A DNA stretch of 64,000 nt from Labrenzia sp. R4_2 (lineage in GTDB: Bacteria > Pseudomonadota > Alphaproteobacteria > Rhizobiales > Stappiaceae). The position numbers were made by a program, and so were the translations under genes. This document shows, in pieces, positions 1 through 7,000 of the stretch. How positions within the stretch are numbered: position 1 is the first letter of the stretch; each line of letters begins with the position of its first letter. Location: NCBI RefSeq assembly GCF_017743865.1, contig NZ_JAGHRJ010000011.1, positions 38,897-102,896 on the forward strand. The letters run 5' to 3'. A model generated the notes under the pieces. It was given only the letters and a program-made list of their open reading frames with translations. It had not been told where the DNA came from and ran no database searches.

Positions 1-153
1 AGCAGCGGCGGGGGCCGGGGCGGCAGGCGCCGCCTTTTTCTCATGCCGGGCTTCTTGGGGATGTACCGGAGCCGGTGCAGGCGTATTTTCCGCCGGTGCG
101 GTTTCCGGTTCACCAGCAAACAGGGCTTTCAAGCGGTCCTTGCGTTTGGTCAT
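1..153 (-). CDS. repB: RepB/ParB-like partition protein, N-terminal part only
   Basis: The gene reads leftward out of the window. Only the first 51 codons are visible, starting MTKRKDRLKALFAG and then running into an Ala/Pro/Glu-rich linker. A short basic start ending in 'LKALFAG' is common in RepB proteins of RepABC replicons. The start codon lies 85 bases downstream of the repA stop on the same strand, the usual repA-repB order. The centromere-binding domain is outside the window, so the call rests on the start sequence and on position. In the known system RepB binds parS and stimulates the RepA ATPase to segregate the plasmid. Confidence 0.7.
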   Translation of the reverse strand, partial: MTKRKDRLKALFAGEPETAPAENTPAPAPVHPQEARHEKKAAPAAPAPAAA

Positions 154-238
154 GGCCACGTTGTCTCCGGACGGGTCTGGTAAAGCTGCCTCAGTGTAAG
201 GCCGCCCCGGTGAGCGTGGATAAGTTTTTTAAGGTGGT

Positions 239-1456
239 TCATTTGCCAGCCTCCGGACGGCTCCAAGCGGCGTGCATCAAGGCCTCGATCTCCGAGTTGA
301 CAGCTGTCAACGATTCCATCGCCCGGTCGTAAGTGGCGCGGGTGAAGTTCTCCCGGCCGACCTCGTACAGCGTTTGTTTGGTCAGCCCCGCATCGGAAAT
401 CGCCGTCGACTTCACCATGGGAGCGGTCAAAACCCGGTCGCCAAACTGCGCGCGCAGGAACCCGGCGATCTGGGTCTGGGGCCCATCCTGTGGCTCATAC
501 CGGGTGACCAGATAGCGCAGGAAATCGAAATTCAGCGTGCCGCCAGCTTCGCGGACGACCGACAAAAGATCCGACGTCATGAACAGGAACTGGCTCATGG
601 AGGCCACGTCGAGCATCTGCGGGTGGACGGTAACGATCACAGAGCTCGCCGCACAGAGCGCACCGAGGGTGAGGTAGCCAAGCTGCGGCGGACAATCGAG
701 CACCACAACGTCGTAATTGTCTTCGACAGACTTCAGCGCTGTCTGGACCCGTGCAAAGAACAACTCCTGCGGATCGGAGCCGGCTGGCCGGTTTGCCAGA
801 TATTGCGGCGTGGTGTGTTCAAATTCCTGAAGCTCCAGATTGCCCGGCACCAGATCCAGCCCGTCGACATAGGTCTTGCGGATGATCTGCTCGAGCGGCA
901 CGCGCTCCGCATCATAGCGGATCGCACCGTAAATCGTGTCGTTGCCGGTGAGATCCAGTTCCGGCTGATAGCCGAACAGGGAGGAGAGGGAGGCCTGCGG
1001 GTCAAGATCCACCGCCAGCACCCGGTAGCCACGAATGGCAAGATACTGGGCCAGATGCGTTGAGGTCGTGGTCTTGCCGCTGCCGCCCTTGAAGTTGGTA
1101 ACCGCAATCACCTGGCAGTGTTCGCTGCGCTCCGGATCCCGGTGGCGAACATAGCTGCGCGCCTTCGTGCTGCCCGGCTCGTGCTGGCTTGCAAGATGGC
1201 TTCTAAGGGCATTGATGTCGGCCAGTGTGTAACTGCGGCGGCCACGGTCGTCTGTCGCGGGGGAGGGGCCGTCACCGGACAGAGCCAACTGGCGCAGATA
1301 TCCATCGGAGACACCGATCAGCTTGGCAGCTTCACCGGAGGTAAACGAGCGCATCACCTTGAGGCTCGACGGGGGGAACAGGCGGGCGCGCAACTCCCCG
1401 AGCTGAACAGACAACTGTTCGGCGTCTTTTGCAATTTGCTGGTCGGCAGCCATCAT
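239..1456 (-). CDS. repA: RepA/ParA-type plasmid partition ATPase
   Basis: This is a ParA-family ATPase of about 405 residues. The first ~100 residues carry a winged-helix/MerR-like DNA-binding segment (FTSGEAAKLIGVSDGYLRQL) typical of RepA from RepABC plasmids. A deviant Walker A motif (KGGSGKTT, about residues 123-130) and the ParA motif VVVLDCPPQLG follow. RepA partners RepB for segregation and represses the rep operon. The open frame extends upstream to a GTG at 1477, but the ATG at 1456 has an AAGGA 11 bases upstream and gives the more usual N-terminus (MMAADQQIAKDAEQL), so it was chosen. The next ATG at 1453 is equally possible. repC would lie beyond repB and is not visible, so RepABC rather than another ParAB replicon type is likely but unproven. 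Confidence 0.88.
   Translation of the reverse strand: MMAADQQIAKDAEQLSVQLGELRARLFPPSSLKVMRSFTSGEAAKLIGVSDGYLRQLALSGDGPSPATDDRGRRSYTLADINALRSHLASQHEPGSTKARSYVRHRDPERSEHCQVIAVTNFKGGSGKTTTSTHLAQYLAIRGYRVLAVDLDPQASLSSLFGYQPELDLTGNDTIYGAIRYDAERVPLEQIIRKTYVDGLDLVPGNLELQEFEHTTPQYLANRPAGSDPQELFFARVQTALKSVEDNYDVVVLDCPPQLGYLTLGALCAASSVIVTVHPQMLDVASMSQFLFMTSDLLSVVREAGGTLNFDFLRYLVTRYEPQDGPQTQIAGFLRAQFGDRVLTAPMVKSTAISDAGLTKQTLYEVGRENFTRATYDRAMESLTAVNSEIEALMHAAWSRPEAGK
296..311. promoter_or_regulatory. parS: parS-like centromere palindrome
   Basis: GTTGACAGCTGTCAAC is a perfect 16-bp palindrome and fits the published RepABC parS consensus GTTNNCNGCNGNNAAC at every fixed position. It lies inside the last codons of repA, just before repB. 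In characterised RepABC plasmids parS sites occur upstream of repA, between repA and repB, or after repC. I noticed no second perfect copy while reading the window. Confidence 0.75.
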
Positions 1457-2015
1457 CGTGTCGTCAATCCTTGCCACAAACCCGGACAGGCCGGCTTTCT
1501 CGAAAAACGGAAGTGTCCAGCTGGTTGTGCCCTTAGCGCATGGCCGTGGGATGACTGCATCAACCGGTTTTCCATTTTCCTCCTGGCCGCAGCATCCTGC
1601 CTTGGCCCAAAATCATCTCTTCATCGATCCGGATATTTGCCGGATCACGACCGGGCGGGGAGAGGCTTGCACAGATTACCGCTGCGCTTTTGTGCTCCTC
1701 ACAGTCCTGAGCCGTCAATTTTGCGCAGTATCGGCAGATTCGCAAAATGCGGCAACGGCGATCAACGCCATGGACTGTTGTCAGCGCCCACGATCCCCAG
1801 TTACGGCAAAACCATGAATTCAGGAACCGTTGGCGTAGATAAAGCCGGGGAACGTTGTTAACGTCAAGTTTTTTAAGGTTAATGAGAGGTTAACGCAACG
1901 CGCGAGAGTTCCTCGTAAGATCTGCCAAGTAAACGAAGACGAGGATCTTCAAAGTGCCTTGCGAACAGTTTCCAAGCCCGTTGCCAGCCCTAAGACTTCT
2001 GTTACCGAATTGAAA
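1457..2015. promoter_or_regulatory. rep operon upstream region with two inverted repeats
   Basis: No gene is supported in this 559-base stretch. It lies between the 3' end of the sugar transferase and the start of repA and must hold the repA promoter. Two inverted repeats are visible: GATCCGG/CCGGATC with a 7-base spacer (1626-1646) and ATTTTGCG/CGCAAAAT with a 15-base spacer (1718-1748). Either could be a RepA operator. The ORFs across it have no recognisable domains. Confidence 0.45.
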
Positions 2016-3224
2016 TCAATTGCTTTTTGCCGTCCGATCGCCCTGGCCCTTGCCGATGACGGTTCCAAGGATGATCTTGAGGTCAAATATCAGTCCGCGG
2101 CGCGCGATATATTCGGCATCTTTTCGCGCAAGACGCACCGGATGGCTCATATCAATGCCCTGGATCTGCGCGAAGCCCGTGATTCCCGGCAGGATGTCGA
2201 GCACGCCCCGCTTGGTGCGTTCCGCTACGAGTTCCTCTTGAACGGGAAGACAGGGGCGGGGGCCTACCAGGCTGAGCTCGCCTTTGAGGATGTTCCAGAC
2301 CTGCGGCAGCTCGTCGATCTTGGTCTTGCGCAGGAAAGCACCGATCGGGGTCACCGCGCTGTCTGAAATCTCATGGGTTCCGGCCTGGCGCGTATCCTTG
2401 CCCATGGTGCGGAACTTGTAGCAGGTGAAGACCTTGCCGCCTTTTCCAACCCGGTCCTGGGCAAAGATACCCGGGCCTGCCGAGCCGGTTTTGACCAGAA
2501 CCCAGACGATAGCCAAGAGCCACCAGAAAATAAGGATGACGGCCAGCGCAAAACCGAGGTCGATCAGCTTGCGGCCAAACCGGTAGACAAGGTTCTCGTC
2601 CTTGTTGTCCGCCAGCAAGACCGGCTCATCAGAGGCAACCGTCGAGAGATCCTTACCCACAAACGCTGCAATCCGGTCGACATGAACCAACGGCGCGAAA
2701 GCCGATACGACCGCGAACCCGGCTGAGCGCAAGAAGCTCGGCAGTTTCTTCAAGACCACAAGCTTGCCGGCAAAATCGTCGCCATAAACAGCTGGAAGAT
2801 AAAGATTGAGCGCATTCTGATCGGCGGCCTGCTCAACCGCCTCAGCACCCGCCCGTTTGCTGCGGGCATACGGGGTCTCCAGCCCGCCTGGAAGCGCGTG
2901 AAAGCTGGAGAAATTCACGAACACCGGCACCCCGGCAGCCTTGGCCTGCGCGGCGAGCTGTTGCGGAAGCTCCGCATTGACTTTGAAGAAGGTCTCTTCG
3001 CTCGCATCAACATCGTTGTTGACAGCTGCAAGGTTTAATAAGCAATCCGCGCCAGAGGCAACTTTCGGCAACTCGTCATAGCTGGCAAAGCTGACTTGCG
3101 GATCTACAGTGTTTGCGCTCGAAGGTGTGCGCCCGATGGCAACGACCTGATGGCCCGCACCCGTCAAACGTCTCACGAGCTGGCGGCCGACAAACCCGGA
3201 TGCTCCGGTGATCACATACTTCAC
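2016..3224 (-). CDS. SDR epimerase-like domain fused to undecaprenyl-phosphate sugar transferase
   Basis: The 402-residue protein has two parts. Residues 1 to ~205 resemble an extended SDR nucleotide-sugar epimerase (GASGFVG nucleotide-binding loop, YARSK active-site pair) but are shorter than the usual ~300 residues. Residues ~210-402 are a bacterial sugar transferase: one membrane helix (FALAVILIFWWLLAIVWVLV), then the family motifs FTCYKFRTM, KIDELPQVWNILKGE and LSLVGPRP. Such enzymes load the first sugar-1-phosphate onto undecaprenyl phosphate at the inner membrane. The gene probably shares a transcript with the ligase/polymerase gene 74 bases upstream. The attached SDR half may supply or modify the sugar nucleotide used by the transferase half; this is inference. 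The actual sugar cannot be told from sequence. Confidence 0.85.
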   Translation of the reverse strand: MKYVITGASGFVGRQLVRRLTGAGHQVVAIGRTPSSANTVDPQVSFASYDELPKVASGADCLLNLAAVNNDVDASEETFFKVNAELPQQLAAQAKAAGVPVFVNFSSFHALPGGLETPYARSKRAGAEAVEQAADQNALNLYLPAVYGDDFAGKLVVLKKLPSFLRSAGFAVVSAFAPLVHVDRIAAFVGKDLSTVASDEPVLLADNKDENLVYRFGRKLIDLGFALAVILIFWWLLAIVWVLVKTGSAGPGIFAQDRVGKGGKVFTCYKFRTMGKDTRQAGTHEISDSAVTPIGAFLRKTKIDELPQVWNILKGELSLVGPRPCLPVQEELVAERTKRGVLDILPGITGFAQIQGIDMSHPVRLARKDAEYIARRGLIFDLKIILGTVIGKGQGDRTAKSN

Positions 3225-3298
3225 TTTATCGCCCTTCCGGCACCTTCAGTCCGCCTGCACGTCTGGTGCCGCTGCGGTCATTTCTTTTCTGCGCGCGA

Positions 3299-4516
3299 TC
3301 AGGTATCGCTCTGCGGTGCTTCCACCCCGTGCCGGCATTTCAGCTCGATCAACCACAAGACGCTGACCAGGCCCACCAGGCACCACCACCAAGCCTGCCA
3401 GGCTCCATGGCTCACCAGCGCGACGGTCCAGACCGCCGCAACGGTGGAGAGCACAGCGGGCAGCAGATCCAGCGGCACGACGCGGAGCGAGCCGAAAAAC
3501 AGACAGATCAGCGCCGCAAAGAGCACTACACCGATCACCCCAAGCTCATACCAGACCTGGATTGCAAAATTGTGCGGGTGGCCCCAGCCCAAAAACGGCT
3601 CAATATCCAAGTCCTTGTAATCGACCGCCGCCATATAGCTGGCATCAACGCCGTGGCCAAGGAAGAAGTGGTTGCCGATCAGACTGGAAAACGCGGTCCA
3701 GATGTCCGCCCGGATCCCGACGGAGCCATAGGGGAGGCGGCTTGCCAGAACATCCGGGATCAGCGACATCACATGCGGCGAGATCACCGGCATCAAAATG
3801 AATGTGCCGAGCGTCAAAAGCCCAAGAAACCAGATGCCCTTGTCTTTCAGGAGAACGAACACCGGCAGCAACAGAATCGTGGCGATGAACGCCAGCTTTG
3901 CCGTCTCACTGTCTGACATGAAAGCCGCGCCGCCAACAGTCAGCACCGCTGCCAAACGCACCCCCGGCACCTTTTTAGACTGCGGCAGCGCATAGAGGAC
4001 AAACGGCAACATCAGGACCAGCGCGACAGCTGCGCGGTTCATCCGGAAAACCTCCGGCGAAGCCCCGACGAGGGCGCGCACAGGTGTTCCAAAAATAACT
4101 TCAGAAACGAGAAACAAAGCCGTCCCGATAATCGCAAGGGGAAAGAGAATGGACCTGATCAGCCGTGCGGATGCACTGACCGCGAGCGCCGCGACACAGA
4201 GGCCGAAGAGTACCAAGTTTCCGGCAAAATGCACCGTTGTTTCGAGGCTTCGGTCGACCGATGTCGACCAGCCAACCGATAGGGCCATGAAAACCACAAG
4301 AACTTCAAACAGGAGCACGGCAGGGCTGCGGGCCGTGTCAATCACAGACTGAAAAACCGCCTTTGGGCTTCGGTCAATCGCCGCAAACAGGAGCAAAAGC
4401 ACGGCGACAAAAACAAAAATGGGCGTCGCAATGTTGCGCGACAGAACCATCAAAAACGGTGTTGCGAAGACTGTCACAACAACGCTATTGAGGTTTAAAC
4501 ATTTGGAAACGTTCAT
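3299..4516 (-). CDS. O-antigen ligase/polymerase-like membrane protein (Wzy/WaaL family)
   Basis: The 405-residue protein is almost entirely hydrophobic, with about ten membrane segments and one larger loop. The segment GHGVDAS...WGHPHNFAIQVWYELG is the periplasmic-loop signature of the O-antigen ligase family (PF04932-like), with the His-Asn pair expected at the active site. Members either ligate lipid-linked glycan to lipid A core or polymerise repeats. The window carries an ABC exporter (Wzm/Wzt) rather than Wzx, which favours a ligase-like role, but sequence cannot separate the two. It is divergent from the WbpM-like gene and leads into the sugar transferase gene. Confidence 0.8.
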   Translation of the reverse strand: MNVSKCLNLNSVVVTVFATPFLMVLSRNIATPIFVFVAVLLLLFAAIDRSPKAVFQSVIDTARSPAVLLFEVLVVFMALSVGWSTSVDRSLETTVHFAGNLVLFGLCVAALAVSASARLIRSILFPLAIIGTALFLVSEVIFGTPVRALVGASPEVFRMNRAAVALVLMLPFVLYALPQSKKVPGVRLAAVLTVGGAAFMSDSETAKLAFIATILLLPVFVLLKDKGIWFLGLLTLGTFILMPVISPHVMSLIPDVLASRLPYGSVGIRADIWTAFSSLIGNHFFLGHGVDASYMAAVDYKDLDIEPFLGWGHPHNFAIQVWYELGVIGVVLFAALICLFFGSLRVVPLDLLPAVLSTVAAVWTVALVSHGAWQAWWWCLVGLVSVLWLIELKCRHGVEAPQSDT

Positions 4517-4679
4517 CTATCCGGTTTCAAACTATGATTTATCGCGCCAAGTAATCCGTAGAACCGGAAAGCCAGTTTTGATTAGCAAAATATGCGGGCC
4601 ACACCAAGGCAAATTGCATTCTTTCCGGTATGGTGTTAGCCGACGCAGGAGTATCCACGTTGAGTTGCGCACAAACAGC

Positions 4680-6563
4680 ATGAACTTTTTGAACAAAAGA
4701 CTGATTGCCATTCTCCATGACGCGTTCATGTCTGGATTGGCGCTGTTTGCCGCTCTCGTTGCGCGATACGGCATCGACCATTTGCCACCAGCGCCGACTG
4801 TCGCCGCATGGATTGCAATTTTCGTCGCCATCTCCGCAATCGTCTTCAAATTCATGGGCCTCGGGCGGGGGCTCTGGCGCTTTGCCTCGCTCGCTGATCT
4901 CAGGGCAATTGTTGTCGCCTCGCTCATCAGCATCGTGATCTTCGTCCTGGTGCTCTTCTTGATCACCCGTCTGGAAGCCCTGCCGCGTTCGGTTCCGGTC
5001 ATCACCTGGTTTGTCATGGTGGTCTTGATCGGCGCTCCGCGCCTGGCCTACCGGGCCCACAAGGATGGCGGGCTTGGACGTCTTGGCGGGCTCGGCAAAC
5101 CGCCGGAAGGCGTCAAGCATGTCCTCCTGGCAGGCCATGTGCGCGATGCCGAGCAGGCGATCCGCACCCACCAGTTGGAACGCTCAGGCCTTTACAAGGT
5201 CCACGGTCTGATTTGTGCCAATTCCGCCAAGAGCGGACACAGCATCCGCGGCATTCCAATACTCGGAAACGTCGATGAGCTCGCCGATCTCGCCAAGCGG
5301 TTGGAGCGCTCCGGGACGCCCGTCGAAGCAATCTTGTCAGTGACGCCACGGCCCCCGGCCGATTTTACCAAGGCTCTGACGCAATCCGCCGCCGATCTTG
5401 GCATCCCGGTGAAGCGCGCGACGCCAAGGCCGCTGGATCTGAGCGAACCGGATTTTTCCGAACTTACCATCGACGATCTGCTCGGCCGTCCGCCGGTGAA
5501 GCTGGACACCAGCAGGATGAGCGACCTCATCAGCGGGCGCACCATTCTGGTGACCGGCGCCGGCGGCAGCATCGGATCCGAGGTCGTCCGCCAGATCCTG
5601 AAATACAATCCCGCCCGGCTCGTACTCCTGGAGAACTCGGAATTCGCGCTCTACAAGATCGATCAGGAAGTGCAGGGCAGGGCGCCCGATCTCGCACGCA
5701 GTGCTGTGATCGCCGACGTGCGCGACCGCCAGCGGATCTTTGACGTCATCCAGTTTGAGAAACCAGCCATCATCTTCCACGCAGCTGCGCTGAAACACGT
5801 GCCGCTGGTCGAAGATAATCCGCTGGAAGCCATCCAGACCAACATCATCGGCACGCGGAACGTCGCGGATGCCGCCGTTGCTGCGAAGTCGGAAGGGTTC
5901 GTCCTCATTTCCACGGACAAGGCCGTCAAGCCGACCAGCATCATGGGCGCGACCAAACGAGCAGCGGAAGTCTATTGCCAGGCGCTGGATGTGTCCGGCA
6001 CCTGCACCCGCTTCATCACCGTGCGCTTCGGCAATGTTCTGGGGTCCAACGGCTCGGTCATTCCGCTGTTCCGCCAGCAGATCGAAGCCGGCGGCCCGGT
6101 GACCATCACGCACCCGGACATGCGCCGCTACTTCATGACCATCCCGGAAGCCTCCGAGTTGGTCCTGCAGGCGGCCGCCTTCAGCGTCGACAATTCCAAC
6201 CAGCGCGGCCGCATCTATGTCCTGGACATGGGCGAACCGGTCAAGATCACCGATCTTGCCAAGATCCTGATCTCGCTCGCTGGTCTCAAGCCGGAGAAGG
6301 ACATCGACCTTGCCTTTACCGGCCTTCGGCCCGGGGAGAAGCTGTTCGAGGAGCTGTTTGAGAGCAATGAGGAAAACCTGCCCTCCGGCGCGGACGGCGT
6401 GATCGTGGCAACCGCCAACCAGATGGAGCTGCAGACGATCACCACCCTGGTCACGCACCTTCAGGCCGCTGCGTCAAACGGCGATGTGCCCTTAAGCGTT
6501 GCGCATCTCTCCACCATCGTGCCGACCCTTACCAACGACAAGCTGGAACGCAAACAAGCATAG
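4680..6563 (+). CDS. WbpM/CapD-like UDP-sugar 4,6-dehydratase, membrane-anchored
   Basis: This 627-residue protein begins MNFLNKRLIAIL. Four N-terminal membrane helices and a CoA-binding-like Rossmann segment are followed by the SDR dehydratase domain (GAGGSIGSE near residue 285, then STDKAVKPTSIMGATKR). The catalytic Tyr position is Met (MGATK), as in the large WbpM-type enzymes that use an S-M-K triad. These enzymes convert UDP-GlcNAc to the 4-keto-6-deoxy sugar at the start of N-acetylated deoxyhexose synthesis. The frame is open back to 4419, but that extension runs antisense into the neighbouring ligase gene and is a shadow. TTG at 4665 is an alternative start with AGGAG 13 bases upstream. 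Confidence 0.88.
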   Translation: MNFLNKRLIAILHDAFMSGLALFAALVARYGIDHLPPAPTVAAWIAIFVAISAIVFKFMGLGRGLWRFASLADLRAIVVASLISIVIFVLVLFLITRLEALPRSVPVITWFVMVVLIGAPRLAYRAHKDGGLGRLGGLGKPPEGVKHVLLAGHVRDAEQAIRTHQLERSGLYKVHGLICANSAKSGHSIRGIPILGNVDELADLAKRLERSGTPVEAILSVTPRPPADFTKALTQSAADLGIPVKRATPRPLDLSEPDFSELTIDDLLGRPPVKLDTSRMSDLISGRTILVTGAGGSIGSEVVRQILKYNPARLVLLENSEFALYKIDQEVQGRAPDLARSAVIADVRDRQRIFDVIQFEKPAIIFHAAALKHVPLVEDNPLEAIQTNIIGTRNVADAAVAAKSEGFVLISTDKAVKPTSIMGATKRAAEVYCQALDVSGTCTRFITVRFGNVLGSNGSVIPLFRQQIEAGGPVTITHPDMRRYFMTIPEASELVLQAAAFSVDNSNQRGRIYVLDMGEPVKITDLAKILISLAGLKPEKDIDLAFTGLRPGEKLFEELFESNEENLPSGADGVIVATANQMELQTITTLVTHLQAAASNGDVPLSVAHLSTIVPTLTNDKLERKQA

Positions 6564-7000
6564 TCCGCAAATTTGCCGATTTCTGCGTGGCCTCCTTCCA
6601 CCTGCCGACAGTTGCAGCCAGCACAAAACTTAGTTTGCCGACTTAGGACGTCCGCAACGCCATCCCCGTTTTCTGCTGCCAAACGCAACATAAAGAAATA
6701 TCCATAAATTCAGTCGGAAAAGTACTTGTTCATCTGAAACAATTCACCTGCCAATAAATGTTGCAGCGCGATATTTTTGACCTAACAGGCTGATATTAAT
6801 CCATTAAAGGCTGTAATATTTTCATATTTATTTGAATAAAAAGTTATTCTATCGCACTGCAGCATTTGAAATTATATTCTTGCAATTATTCTCATTTTGA
6901 ACCTGATTCCGAATTTGATTCTATTTTTGGCAAATTTTTCTGACACCCCCCCTCTTTTCCCGTAGTGTAGTTCCGGAAATGTATTAAGGGGGAATAAGTT
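6564..7000. promoter_or_regulatory. AT-rich intergenic region before exoprotein gene
   Basis: This stretch of 437 bases has no supported gene. From about 6690 it becomes markedly A+T rich, unlike the surrounding GC-rich genes, with several T-runs (for example 6890-6950). It must contain the promoter of the downstream exoprotein gene. I could not pick a convincing -35/-10 pair. A strong ribosome-binding site (AAGGGGG, 6986-6992) sits just before the ATG at 7001. Confidence 0.5.

Noticed and set aside
1118..1861. Plus-strand frame upstream of and over repA
   Set aside because: Mostly antisense to repA, without domain or ribosome-binding site.
4419..4679. N-terminal extension of the WbpM-like frame (87 codons)
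   Set aside because: It runs antisense into the ligase/polymerase gene and lacks any domain; the family start is at 4680.
5337..6458. 373-codon minus-strand frame
   Set aside because: Antisense to the WbpM-like dehydratase domain.
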